NCBI RefSeq assembly: GCF_002270415.1
Contig: NZ_NNRI01000007.1
Coordinates: 1,178,001 to 1,242,000, forward strand
Length of the DNA stretch: 64,000 bases
Direction: 5' to 3'
Origin: Mesorhizobium sophorae
GTDB taxonomy: Bacteria > Pseudomonadota > Alphaproteobacteria > Rhizobiales > Rhizobiaceae
Below, piece after piece: positions 48,526 through 57,651 of this stretch; within the stretch, counting starts at the first letter, position 1, and every line of letters begins with the position of its first letter. Under the pieces are notes generated by a model, which worked only from the letters and a program-made list of their open reading frames with translations, did not search any database and was not told where the DNA came from. The position numbers were made by a program, and so were the translations under genes.

Positions 48526-51240
48526 ATGGAACCCAGCCTAGCCCGCTATATCTGGACGCACACCAAGAAGCAGCAGGTCTGGATATTGATCATCGTCTTG
48601 CTTTCGATGATCCCGTATTTCATGTCCTTCGACCTGCCGAAGCTGATCGTCAACGGCCCGATCCAAGGAAGCGGCTTCGAGCAACCCGGCGCGACCCGGC
48701 CATTCATGAAGCTACACTACAACCTGCCGTTCATTGGAGAGGTCCAGTTCTTCTCCGGTTTTCAGCTCGACCGCAAGGAGACGCTGTTTGCCCTGAGCCT
48801 TGTGTTCCTCTTGCTGGTCGTCATCAACGGCCTGTTCAAACTCTACATCAACACCTACAAGGGTCGCCTCGGCGAACGCATGCTGCGGCGTATCCGCTTC
48901 GATCTGGTCGATCGTGTGCTGCGGTTTCCGCCGGTTTACTTCAAGCGGGTGAAATCCGCCGAAGTGGCGACCATGGTGAAGGACGAGGTGGAGCCGCTGG
49001 GCGGCTTCATCGGCGATGCCTTCCTGCAGCCGGTACTGCTCGGAGGCCAGGCGCTGACGGCCATGCTGTTCATCATGGTCCAGAACGTCTGGCTCGGAAT
49101 GATAGCGGTCGTGATCGTGGTGATCCAGATCGTGCTCATCCCGCGAATGCGGCGGCGGCTGATCGTGCTCGGGCGCGAGCGGCAGTTGACGGCGCGGGCG
49201 CTTTCGGGCCGGGTTGGCGAAATTGTCGACGGCATCGGCGCGGTCCACGTCCACGATACATCAAACTACGAGCGCGCCGACATAGCTGCCCGGCTCGGGC
49301 TCATCTTCAAGATCCGCTTCGACCTTTACCAATGGAAATTCATGGTAAAGTTCCTCAACAATTTTCTCGCGCAGCTCACGCCCTTTCTGTTCTACATGAT
49401 CGGCGGGTATCTGGTCATTCAGGGGCGGCTGGACGTCGGCCAGCTCGTGGCCGTGATCAGCGCCTACAAGGACCTGCCCGGCCCGATGAAGGAACTGATC
49501 GACTGGGATCAGGCGCGGCAGGATGTCCAGGTCAAATATCAGCAGGTCGTTGAGCAGTTCACCGTCGACGGTCTCATTGAGCCGAAAATCGGGGCATTGA
49601 CGATCGACGATCCCGGTCCGATGACCAACCCCCTGTCGGCGATCGGTCTGTCCATAGCGGACGATGGCGGTGCCATGCTCCTCGACCGCATCTCCCTGCA
49701 GGTCAAGCCGGGTGAGACGGTGGCGTTGGTCAGTACCGCAACAGGTGGAGCTGAGGCGCTTGCAGAAGCTTTCGCCCGGCTGAACTGGCCGGACAGCGGA
49801 AGGGTCATGTCGGGCGCCGATGACCTGCTTGAACTCCCCGAAGCAGTGACCGGCCGGCGCATGTCCTATGCCTCGTCGGATGTTTTCCTGTTCCAGGCCA
49901 GCCTTCGCGATAACCTGCTCTACGGGTTGAAGCATGCGCCGCTGACATCGGTGACGTATGACGGCGCTGCGGCAGACCAGCACCGCTGGAACATGCACGA
50001 AGCGCGCCGGTCGGGTAATCCGGATCTCGATATCCAGAGCGACTGGATCAACTATGCTTCCGCCGGGGCTACCGGCCCGCACGACCTCTTTGAAGCCGTG
50101 CGCAGGGTGCTCGACGCGGTTGTCCTGTCGCGCGACATTCTTGATCTTGGCTTGCGCTCTTCGGCCGACCTCACGCGTCACACGGAGCTTGCCAGGCGGA
50201 TCGTCGAACTGCGTGCGGCGCTGCGAACCCGGCTGGAGCAGGAAGGGCTGAGCGGACTGGTGGTTCCTTTCGAACCGGGCGCCTACAACAAGGAAGCAAC
50301 GATCGGCGAAAACCTGCTCTTCGGCGCTGCCGCCGGCCCCAAGCTGGCCGACAGGGCTCTGGCTGCCAATCCCTATTTTGCTTCCGTGCTGAAAGAAGCC
50401 GGCCTCGACCGCACGCTCTACGAAATGGGCATGGAGATCGCCGGACAGGCGATCGAGCTGTTTGCCGACCTGCCGGCCGACCACCAGTTCTTCCAGCAGC
50501 TCGCCTTCATGAGCGCCGAGGAGATACCCGCCTACGAAACCTTGCTGCAACGGCTCAAGAACCGTCCCCACGAGGCGGTTTCCGAGAACGACCGCGCCAT
50601 GATCGTCACCTTGAGCTTTGCCTATATCGAGCCCCGGCACCGCTTCGGCCTGCTGAGCGACGAGCTGATGAGCAAGATCGTCGCCGCGCGCAACCATTTC
50701 TATGAAAACCTGCCGCCCGAGCTGCAAGATGCGATCGAACGGTATGATCCCGCCAAATACATTGCCGCAGCCACCGTCATGGACAATGTCCTGTTCGGGC
50801 GTGTGGGCAACAGCCATCCCGACGCGCCGGACCGCATACGCTCCATCGTCTATGACATTCTTGACGAACTTGGGCTCTATGCCGAACTGCTGGATGTCGG
50901 CCTCGACTTCAACGTCGGCTCCGGCGGCAGGCGGCTGACCGGTGGACAGCGACAGAAGCTCGATGTTGCCCGGGCCCTGCTCAAGCGTCCCGATTTTCTC
51001 ATTCTAAACCGGCCGCTGTCGGCGCTCGACCATCGCATGCAGGAGAAGGTGCTGCGAAATGTGCTCGAGGCAGCCAGGTGCGACGGCCATTCGCCGGCAA
51101 TAGTGTGGGTCGTGACGAGTCCGGCAATGGCGGCGATGTTCGATCGCGTTGTCGTCTTCGACTCGGGTCAATTGGTGGAAGACGGAACGCACGAGACACT
51201 TTTGGCAGGCAACGGTATCTTCAAGGAACTGCTGTCATAG
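48526..51240 (+). CDS. ABC exporter-like protein with degenerate, enlarged ATPase domain
   Basis: This encodes 904 residues from ATG 48526 (MEPSLARYIW); the long frame upstream is not convincing protein. A type-I exporter membrane domain (about 1-330) precedes an ATPase-like domain that has lost key residues. Walker A reads VALVSTATGGAEAL (about 399) without the Lys-Ser/Thr, Walker B reads FLILNRPLSALD (about 823) with Asn-Arg in place of Asp-Glu, and the H-loop position reads VVTSPAMAA without His. The signature LTGGQRQKLDVARAL (about 804) is kept. Walker A to signature is about 405 residues, roughly 280 more than usual. The insertion contains repeats of the post-Q-loop motif: LRDNLLYG (462), IGENLLFG (593) and VMDNVLFG (751). 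Probably a glycan or lipid flippase-like protein, or a non-hydrolytic relative. Confidence 0.85.
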   Translation: MEPSLARYIWTHTKKQQVWILIIVLLSMIPYFMSFDLPKLIVNGPIQGSGFEQPGATRPFMKLHYNLPFIGEVQFFSGFQLDRKETLFALSLVFLLLVVINGLFKLYINTYKGRLGERMLRRIRFDLVDRVLRFPPVYFKRVKSAEVATMVKDEVEPLGGFIGDAFLQPVLLGGQALTAMLFIMVQNVWLGMIAVVIVVIQIVLIPRMRRRLIVLGRERQLTARALSGRVGEIVDGIGAVHVHDTSNYERADIAARLGLIFKIRFDLYQWKFMVKFLNNFLAQLTPFLFYMIGGYLVIQGRLDVGQLVAVISAYKDLPGPMKELIDWDQARQDVQVKYQQVVEQFTVDGLIEPKIGALTIDDPGPMTNPLSAIGLSIADDGGAMLLDRISLQVKPGETVALVSTATGGAEALAEAFARLNWPDSGRVMSGADDLLELPEAVTGRRMSYASSDVFLFQASLRDNLLYGLKHAPLTSVTYDGAAADQHRWNMHEARRSGNPDLDIQSDWINYASAGATGPHDLFEAVRRVLDAVVLSRDILDLGLRSSADLTRHTELARRIVELRAALRTRLEQEGLSGLVVPFEPGAYNKEATIGENLLFGAAAGPKLADRALAANPYFASVLKEAGLDRTLYEMGMEIAGQAIELFADLPADHQFFQQLAFMSAEEIPAYETLLQRLKNRPHEAVSENDRAMIVTLSFAYIEPRHRFGLLSDELMSKIVAARNHFYENLPPELQDAIERYDPAKYIAAATVMDNVLFGRVGNSHPDAPDRIRSIVYDILDELGLYAELLDVGLDFNVGSGGRRLTGGQRQKLDVARALLKRPDFLILNRPLSALDHRMQEKVLRNVLEAARCDGHSPAIVWVVTSPAMAAMFDRVVVFDSGQLVEDGTHETLLAGNGIFKELLS

Positions 51241-51422
51241 AGGGATGGACATTCAGATGGGATCATTCTGCCGGTGGGAATTTGTCAGGCGGCATCGCTC
51301 GACCAAACAACATCGGGCTCGCCATCGCGTGGTTCGCTTCGCCATCCCGGAAACAGAATTGATTCCATCCGGGCGTTCGTTGCTCTAGTCTGGCAAACGC
51401 GAATTTTGGGAGGTTTGCGACA

Positions 51423-51872
51423 ATGCTGCTCAAGGATGAAGTTGGAATGCTGCAACGCATTCCCCTGTTTTCCGGCATCGAGTCGACAAAGCTCAAGCTG
51501 CTTGCGTTCACATCCGACCGGGTAAGCTACAGCGCCGGCCAGATCCTTTTCCGGCAGGGCGACGAGGGAGACGCCGCCTATGTCATCCTTTCAGGCAGCG
51601 CGGATATTCTGGTCGATTCCGACAGCGGACCGATAAAAATTGCCGAAATGGTGCCAAATTCGATTGTTGGCGAGATCGCCATACTGTGCAACAGCTCGCG
51701 CACAGCCACCGTCAGAGCGGCCAGTCCGGTGGAAGCCCTGAGAATCCGCAAGGACCATTTCCTGAGGCTTATGCGGGAGTACCCGGAAATGACCATCGAG
51801 ATATTGCGGGTTCTTGCCGACCGCCTAAGCCATACGACCGCGGATCTGATCGACGCACGAAGCGCCAAATAA
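51423..51872 (+). CDS. cyclic nucleotide-binding domain protein
   Basis: This encodes 149 residues consisting of a single cNMP-binding (Crp-like) domain: LFSGIESTKLKLLAF, GQILFRQGDEGDAAYVILSG, and the phosphate-binding cassette VGEIAILCNSSRTATVRA with Gly83-Glu84 and Arg93, the residues that bind ribose and phosphate in cAMP receptors. No DNA-binding domain follows; the C-terminus is a helix (FLRLMREYPEMTIEILRVLA). So it is a stand-alone cNMP-responsive adaptor, not a transcription factor. It sits 182 bp after the degenerate exporter gene and 128 bp before the MBL-fold gene on the same strand. Confidence 0.92.
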   Translation: MLLKDEVGMLQRIPLFSGIESTKLKLLAFTSDRVSYSAGQILFRQGDEGDAAYVILSGSADILVDSDSGPIKIAEMVPNSIVGEIAILCNSSRTATVRAASPVEALRIRKDHFLRLMREYPEMTIEILRVLADRLSHTTADLIDARSAK

Positions 51873-51910
51873 CGATGACGTGCGTTCAATCCTCGCCGTC
51901 GTGACGGCAC

Positions 51911-51970
51911 GGCCTCTGAGAGGGCCACCCGGAGAAAACCTGTCTCGCCTAGTAGCCGTTGTTTGGCTAC
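51911..51970 (+). other. two hairpins before the MBL-fold gene
   Basis: GGCCTCT-GA-GAGGGCC (51911-51926) and GTAGCC-GTTGTTT-GGCTAC (51952-51970) can each fold between the cNMP-binding gene (stop 51872) and the MBL gene (start 52001). Neither is followed by a T-run, so they could attenuate or process the transcript. Confidence 0.3.
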
Positions 51971-52000
51971 GATGGGTGACGGGGAGTACGAAGGGCTAGC

Positions 52001-52855
52001 ATGGACGACGATGTTTTCCTGGTCAGGTTTTGGGGGGTGCGCGGCAGCATTTCGGTATCGGGGCCAGAATTCTCCCGTTATGGCGGCAACACTATCTGCA
52101 TCGAGATGCGATGCGGCAGGCATACGCTTCTGTTCGACGCGGGCTCTGGCCTACGGCCTGCCGGCGCGGCGCTTCGGGCGTCGGGCGCGACCGATTTCGA
52201 CCTGTTTTTCACCCATTGTCATTACGATCACATCATCGGGCTGCCAGTGTTTGCGCCGATCTATGACCGGAGCGTCAAGATTGCGCTTTGGTCCGGGCAT
52301 CTTGCAGGACGCATGACGACCAGGCAGATGGTCGATGAGTTCATACGGCCGCCGTGGTTTCCGGTGACACTGGATATCTGCAAGGCAAGCCTCGACTACC
52401 ACGATTTCGTATCCGGAGACGTGCTTCGGCCGCGCAAAGGGGTGGTGGTCCGAACCGGCAGCCTTGTCCATCCGGGCGGCTGCGTAGGCTACCGGGTCGA
52501 ATGGGGCGGCCGCGTCGTGGCGGTGATCACAGACACCGAGCACGAGCCGGACAAACTCGATCAGGCGGTGCTCAGCCTGATCACAGATGCCGACCTCGTC
52601 ATTTACGATTGCACCTACACCGAGGAGGAAATGGAACGCCGCCGCGGTCATGGGCACTCGACATGGCAACAGGGAGTCAAACTCTGTGAGGCGGCCGGTG
52701 CGCGGGGGCTCGCCCTGTTTCACCACGATCCGACACGCACCGACGAGCAACTGGACGAGATCGAGAAACTGGCAAAGGACAGGTTTGCCGGCGCTTTTGC
52801 CGCGCGCGATGGCCAGACGCTCAAGTTCCCAGTCTCATTGCACAAGAAGCGCTAA
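52001..52855 (+). CDS. MBL-fold metallo-hydrolase
   Basis: This encodes 284 residues with GAAGGGCTAGC upstream. It has the metallo-beta-lactamase HxHxDH motif (His72, His74, Asp76, His77 in FTHCHYDHIIG), the early GGNTICIEM and LLFDAGSGLR strand, VHPGGCVGYRVEW, an Asp-containing VITDTEHE and a terminal His in LALFHHDPTRTD. The overall pattern (WGVRGSISVSG...GGNT) is that of the PhnP/RNase Z-like branch, which includes phosphodiesterases. Lying next to a cNMP-binding gene, it is a candidate cyclic nucleotide phosphodiesterase, but that is inference. Confidence 0.88.
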   Translation: MDDDVFLVRFWGVRGSISVSGPEFSRYGGNTICIEMRCGRHTLLFDAGSGLRPAGAALRASGATDFDLFFTHCHYDHIIGLPVFAPIYDRSVKIALWSGHLAGRMTTRQMVDEFIRPPWFPVTLDICKASLDYHDFVSGDVLRPRKGVVVRTGSLVHPGGCVGYRVEWGGRVVAVITDTEHEPDKLDQAVLSLITDADLVIYDCTYTEEEMERRRGHGHSTWQQGVKLCEAAGARGLALFHHDPTRTDEQLDEIEKLAKDRFAGAFAARDGQTLKFPVSLHKKR

Positions 52856-52856
52856 G

Positions 52857-53621
52857 CTATTTTCCTCTACTGGCGCTGCGCCCGATCAATGTCCTGATCG
52901 GAAGCCATGCGCAGGCTTCAGTCCGTGCGGTGAGCGTGAACAGCCGTTCGAGGAAAAGCCAGGCCGATTCATCATGGACGAGATGGTGGGTGAGCAGGCC
53001 GACCGGTTCGCCGCCGTCGAATGCATGCTGCAATTGCGCGACGATCGCCTGAACCAACAGGCCATGATCGTGGCAGCCGCGCGTGCCATGCCAATCCATG
53101 ATGTCGACATTGCTGTTGATGACCGCCAGTGAAGCCGGCTTTGGCGGCCCATAGACCGACAGTGCCGCAAATCCCATTGATCCAAGGTCGGATACCAGGC
53201 CGGCGTCGATCCTGTTCCAGGGTGGCACCAGCATCGGAACGGCACGTGCGCCGTGCAGGCTGGTTACGTGCGAAAGCCCGCGAGCCAGATCATCCAGCAC
53301 CGCCTCGCGTGGCCGATGCGCGCCGAGCTCCTGCTTTTTCTGGTCCCCGGGCGCATGATTTCGATGCGCCCAGCCATGGATGGCGACGGTGGCGTGCGGC
53401 GCCTCGTCGAGCCGGATGACAAGCTTCTCATCCGTCAGGGCCGGAATGACGGCCAGAGTGACCGGAACCGCGAATTCACCTGTGAGGGCGAGCAGCCGAT
53501 CAAGCTCAGGCGTCGGCTCCACGGTGTCATCGTCGCGCAGCCAGAACTCCCCCTTGTGGCCCGCCCGTTGCCAGCGCGCCAGTTCTTCCACCAAGGGTTG
53601 CCAGATCCGATCGGGTGTCAT
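52857..53621 (-). CDS. polysaccharide deacetylase family protein
   Basis: This encodes 254 residues. NodB-homology features: catalytic-type Asp cluster LRDDD (28-32), metal-binding HGWAHRNH (82-89), PPWNRID and terminal LLTHHLVHDE. These match a divergent NodB/carbohydrate esterase 4 family that removes N-acetyl groups from hexosamine glycans. No signal peptide, so it may act on a lipid-linked precursor in the cytoplasm. It overlaps the upstream glycosyltransferase gene by four bases (ATGA at 53618-53621). Confidence 0.88.
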   Translation of the reverse strand: MTPDRIWQPLVEELARWQRAGHKGEFWLRDDDTVEPTPELDRLLALTGEFAVPVTLAVIPALTDEKLVIRLDEAPHATVAIHGWAHRNHAPGDQKKQELGAHRPREAVLDDLARGLSHVTSLHGARAVPMLVPPWNRIDAGLVSDLGSMGFAALSVYGPPKPASLAVINSNVDIMDWHGTRGCHDHGLLVQAIVAQLQHAFDGGEPVGLLTHHLVHDESAWLFLERLFTLTARTEACAWLPIRTLIGRSASRGK

Positions 53622-54706
53622 GAAACGGGGATCCTCGAAAGAAGTTCGGCCAGACGCGCGGCAGCAGCACCGAGGGAGCGTTCTTCGAGGATGAAACGTC
53701 TGGCTTTTTCGGCCATGATGGTTCTTTCGTCGTTACGGGCCAGAAGCCTTTCGATGGCGGAAGCGAACGCCGCCACATCGCCCGGCGGGGTGAGAAACCC
53801 GGTCTGGCCATCCCGCACGACCTCCGGCACGCCGGCGATGTCCTGAGCCACCACCGGAAGGCCGGCGGCCTGTGCTTCAAGATAGGCAACGCCATAGGCC
53901 TCGCCGTAGCCCGGCCAGACGTAAATTCCCCCCCTGTAGAGCACATCAGGCAGGGCGGCCGGCTCGATCGCGCCAAGCCATTCGATACGGTTGGCCGGCA
54001 AGCCGGCGAATTGCGCTTTGACCTCGTCACGGGCAGGCCCGTCCCCGACGACCGACATGGTCCAGGGCAGGTGGCGGATCGGACCGAGCGCTTGCGCCAG
54101 CATGCGATAGCTTTCGACCTTGTCGCCCGGGCGCATCATGGCGACGGTAACCAGGCGCGTCGGACAACCCCGTGCCGGCTTTTCCCGGAATGCCGACGTG
54201 TCGATGAAGGGCGAAAGCATACCGAGAGCGGCGTCGGGAATCGCATCGGCCAGTCCTTGGCGATCCCTTTGCGTGAAGCAGATGTTCAGCGCTGCCTGTT
54301 CGACGGCTCGCGCCACGAACGCTTGCGTGTCGGCCCACAAGCCGGCGTTGCGCCGCCTCGAATAGGAGGCTTCCGCCGTCACATAGGGGACGGTAAAGGC
54401 CGATGTCAGCTCGGGCCCGATCAGGTCGGGCGCCTTGTAATAGGGATGATAGGAGAACCAGAGATCGGGCTTGCCGTGACGATCCCAAAGCTTTGTCAGC
54501 CGTGCGGCTTCCTCTCGGGCTTCGATCTTGAGCGCATCGAAACTTTTCGGCTCCGGCTCGCGTAAATAGAAGCGCAGTTCGGATGCCAGTTCGACGCTAT
54601 GCCCTCCATGCTCCAGCGCCTTGACCAGCATCCGTGCCATCTGGCGGTCGCCGGAGGCAACCGGATGATTGGGCGACTTCAGCGGCGCGTAGAAGGCAAT
54701 TCGCAT
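53618..54706 (-). CDS. GT4-type glycosyltransferase
   Basis: This encodes 362 residues starting MRIAFYAPLKSPNHPVASGD, a typical GT4 N-terminus. C-terminal features are MSVVGDGPARDEV, the IEWLGAIEPAALPDVLY segment and GEAYGVAYLEAQAAGLPVVA, which contains the EX7E nucleotide-sugar motif, then GVPEVVRDGQTGFLTPPGD. Co-transcribed with the deacetylase gene; together they form a two-gene minus-strand unit in the middle of the otherwise plus-strand cluster. Divergent from the DUF3095 gene with a 74-bp gap. Confidence 0.9.
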   Translation of the reverse strand: MRIAFYAPLKSPNHPVASGDRQMARMLVKALEHGGHSVELASELRFYLREPEPKSFDALKIEAREEAARLTKLWDRHGKPDLWFSYHPYYKAPDLIGPELTSAFTVPYVTAEASYSRRRNAGLWADTQAFVARAVEQAALNICFTQRDRQGLADAIPDAALGMLSPFIDTSAFREKPARGCPTRLVTVAMMRPGDKVESYRMLAQALGPIRHLPWTMSVVGDGPARDEVKAQFAGLPANRIEWLGAIEPAALPDVLYRGGIYVWPGYGEAYGVAYLEAQAAGLPVVAQDIAGVPEVVRDGQTGFLTPPGDVAAFASAIERLLARNDERTIMAEKARRFILEERSLGAAAARLAELLSRIPVS

Positions 54707-54780
54707 CGCGTGACCCTATCATCGGAAAACCTGCGCAAGTCAATTTCGTAGCATGATCGACTTCACCTTCAAGCAGTGGA

Positions 54781-55959
54781 ATGTGCTATCTGATGGTTAT
54801 GGAAACAGCTGCCGCGCCCGACCCGTTTGTCGCGTCCTTGCCGGTCTTCGCAAAGTTCGAAAGCGTTGCCGATATCGACAATTATCGGCCTTTGCCCGAT
54901 GGCTGGGCGCTGGCCACCGCCGACATCGTCGGCTCGACCAAGGCGATCGAGGCTGGGCGCTATAAGACCGTCAATATGGCCGGCGCCAGCGTCATCTCGG
55001 CACTGCTCAATGCGCTGGGCCGGCAAGATCTTCCCTTTGTCTTCGGCGGCGACGGCGCGCTCGTGGCGTTTCCCGGCTCGGCGCTGGAGATCACCCGCAA
55101 CGCGCTGGCGGCTGTCCAGAGATGGGTGGCGGACGAACTGGACCTGACCTTGCGTGCCGCGATCGTGCCGATAAAGGATGTAAGAGCGCATGGCTTCGAC
55201 GTTCGCGTGGCGCGGTTCCAGGCCTCCGAAGCGGTCTTCTATGCCATGTTCGCCGGCGGTGGCGGCAGTTGGGCGGAAGCCGAGATGAAAGCCGGGCGCT
55301 ACCGCATCGATCCTGCGCCGGCCGGCGCGCGGCCGGATCTGACCGGCCTCTCCTGCCGCTGGAACCCAATCGAAGCCCGACATGGCGAAATCGTCTCGAT
55401 CATAGCCATACCGGGGGCGTCGCGCGACTTGCGCGGTTTTCAGTTCCTGGCTTCCGACATCATCGCCCTTGCCGGCAGGCAGGAACGCGATGGCCACCCG
55501 GTGCCGGCGGACGGGCCGGGCTACAGTTTGCTGCCCGCCGGTCTCGATATCGAGGCGCGGGCCACGGCGCCGGCAGGATGGCGGTGGCTGTCGAAGCTGT
55601 GGATAGTGTTCCTGATGACGCTTACGGCGGTCACCGATCGATATGGCTGGACGATCGGCCGTTTCGATCCGAAGGTCTACAAACGCGAGGTAGCCAGCAA
55701 TTCGGATTTCCGCAAGTTCGACGACGGCTTGAAGATGACCATCGACGTTGACGCGGATGTGTTGCAACGGATCGAGAACCGGCTGAAACAGGCGGAAGAG
55801 GCAGGCATCTGCAACTATGGCCTGCACCGCCAGAAATCGGCCTTGATGACATGCCTCGTCGCCTCGCCGCTGCAGCGCGATCACCTTCATTTCATCGATG
55901 GCGCCGCCGGCGGCTATGCGATGGCTGCCGCAAGCCTGAAGGCGAAGGTGCCGGTCTGA
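54781..55959 (+). CDS. DUF3095 protein, cyclase-like
   Basis: This encodes 392 residues from ATG 54781; ATG 54793 and 54799 are alternatives. The N-terminal half carries elements of a class III nucleotide cyclase: ATADIVGSTKAIEAGRYK with Asp48 and FVFGGDGALVAFPG with Asp91, the positions of the two metal-binding aspartates. Later blocks include GLSCRWNPIEARHGEI and KFDDGLKMTIDV, and it ends FIDGAAGGYAMAAA. DUF3095 has no settled function that I know. Its cyclase-like motifs make nucleotide second-messenger synthesis or binding a plausible role; activity is unproven. Confidence 0.85.
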   Translation: MCYLMVMETAAAPDPFVASLPVFAKFESVADIDNYRPLPDGWALATADIVGSTKAIEAGRYKTVNMAGASVISALLNALGRQDLPFVFGGDGALVAFPGSALEITRNALAAVQRWVADELDLTLRAAIVPIKDVRAHGFDVRVARFQASEAVFYAMFAGGGGSWAEAEMKAGRYRIDPAPAGARPDLTGLSCRWNPIEARHGEIVSIIAIPGASRDLRGFQFLASDIIALAGRQERDGHPVPADGPGYSLLPAGLDIEARATAPAGWRWLSKLWIVFLMTLTAVTDRYGWTIGRFDPKVYKREVASNSDFRKFDDGLKMTIDVDADVLQRIENRLKQAEEAGICNYGLHRQKSALMTCLVASPLQRDHLHFIDGAAGGYAMAAASLKAKVPV

Positions 55960-56044
55960 CGACGGCTTGCGGAAATCGTTTTTCCGCAATATGCCTCGGC
56001 CATGGGAGCGGACAGCCTGTCCGAATTGACGGGAAAGCAGATTC

Positions 56045-57388
56045 TTGGACGCCTCACAATCGACATATGACCGTCTTCTGAGCCGTATCTCGACGCGCAC
56101 CGCGCAAGTCGGCGTGATCGGACTGGGCTATGTCGGTTTGCCGCTGGCGGTTGCGATCGCACGCGCCGGCTTCCCGGTTTCCGGCTTCGACATCGAAGCC
56201 CGGAAGGTCGAGAGCCTGAACGCCGGCCAATCCTACATCGAGGCGGTGACGTCGACAGCCCTTGCCGGCCAGGTGGCAAGCGGACGGTTCCGGGCCACTT
56301 CGGATTTTGCCGAACTGGCGGTCTGCGATGTCATCATCATCTGCGTCCCGACACCGCTGACGAAACACCGCGAGCCGGACCTCTCCTTCGTCAGGGACAC
56401 GGCAGCCACCATCGCCAAGCACCTGCGTCTCGGCCAGATGATCGTGCTGGAATCGACCACCTATCCCGGCACGACCGACGACGTGATCAAGCCGATATTG
56501 GAAGAAACCGGGTTGCTGTCGAAGACAGACTTCTTCCTCGGCTTCTCGCCCGAACGAGAGGATCCCGGCAACCGCAGCTTTGAGGTGGCGACGATCCCCA
56601 AGGTCGTGGCAGGCGACGGCATTGAAGCGGCGACGCTCGTGCAGGCTTTCTACCAGGGCGTGGTCAAGACCGTCGTTCCGGTTTCCACCACGGCGACCGC
56701 CGAGGCGGTCAAGCTGACGGAAAACATCTTCCGCTCGGTTAACATAGCCCTCGTCAACGAGTTGAAGGTCGTGTTCGATGCGATGGGCATCGACATATGG
56801 GAGGTGATCGAGGCGGCAAAGAGCAAGCCCTTCGGTTACATGCCTTTCTATCCTGGCCCCGGACTTGGCGGGCACTGCGTTCCGATCGATCCCTTCTACC
56901 TGACGTGGAAGGCGCGCGAATACGAACTGCCGACCCGCTTCATCGAACTGGCGGCGGAGATCAACACGGCCATGCCGCGTCATGTTGTCGATGAACTGGC
57001 GAAGGCGCTGGACCGGCGCTGCGGCAAGGCGCTTAGCCGCTCGCGCATCCTCATCATCGGGCTCGCTTATAAGAAGAATGTCCCCGACATCCGCGAAAGC
57101 CCCTCATTGCGGCTCATTGAACTCATCGAGGAATGGGGCGGCAAGGCGGAATTCCACGATCCGCATGTGGCCGAGATTCCCAGCACACGGGAGCATATGG
57201 CGATCAAGGGGCGTCGCTCGGTCGAATTGACCGAGGCGGCCTTGAAGGATTTCGACGCTGTGGTCGTTGCAACCGACCACGATGCGATCGACTATCAGGC
57301 GATCGCCGATCACGCTCTGCTGATCGTCGACACGCGCAATGTTTTTGGCCGCCTCGGGCTAGCCCGGGAAACGGTGGTGAAGGCCTGA
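56045..57388 (+). CDS. UDP-GlcNAc C6 dehydrogenase-like (WbpA/TviB-type) nucleotide-sugar dehydrogenase
   Basis: This encodes 447 residues from TTG 56045, with GGGAAAG seven bases upstream; no ATG is near. NAD motif VGVIGLGYVGLPLA (22-35), CVPTPL, ESTTYPGTT and GFSPEREDPG, Lys in EAVKLTENIFRSVNIA, catalytic Cys278 in GLGGHCVPIDPFYL, and C-terminal LIIGLAYKKNVPDIRESPSL. The DPFYLTWKA and SPEREDPG variants favour the UDP-N-acetylglucosamine dehydrogenase branch over UDP-glucose dehydrogenase. It would supply a uronic-acid sugar nucleotide for the glycosyltransferases in this cluster. Confidence 0.9.
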   Translation: MDASQSTYDRLLSRISTRTAQVGVIGLGYVGLPLAVAIARAGFPVSGFDIEARKVESLNAGQSYIEAVTSTALAGQVASGRFRATSDFAELAVCDVIIICVPTPLTKHREPDLSFVRDTAATIAKHLRLGQMIVLESTTYPGTTDDVIKPILEETGLLSKTDFFLGFSPEREDPGNRSFEVATIPKVVAGDGIEAATLVQAFYQGVVKTVVPVSTTATAEAVKLTENIFRSVNIALVNELKVVFDAMGIDIWEVIEAAKSKPFGYMPFYPGPGLGGHCVPIDPFYLTWKAREYELPTRFIELAAEINTAMPRHVVDELAKALDRRCGKALSRSRILIIGLAYKKNVPDIRESPSLRLIELIEEWGGKAEFHDPHVAEIPSTREHMAIKGRRSVELTEAALKDFDAVVVATDHDAIDYQAIADHALLIVDTRNVFGRLGLARETVVKA

Positions 57389-57651
57389 CGGCGTCTTGCC
57401 GGCGAATTTTTTCGACCGATGCCAGGATCGTGGTTGCACTCCGCCGGCAGCCTCGCCACATGATGGCGCAACAGATAGATGCAGTTACGCCCGCTCCTTG
57501 CCTGCAACGACAGTCATTCGGGAAATTGTTCGCCGGCTTTTTCCGCCGAAGCCGGCTTCATTGACTTCGAGGGCCTTATCCTTGGATCGTTGGCGGACTG
57601 TGTTGTGGCGGATCAAAGGAGTGGCCCATCTTGGACGGGTTTGGAGATAGC

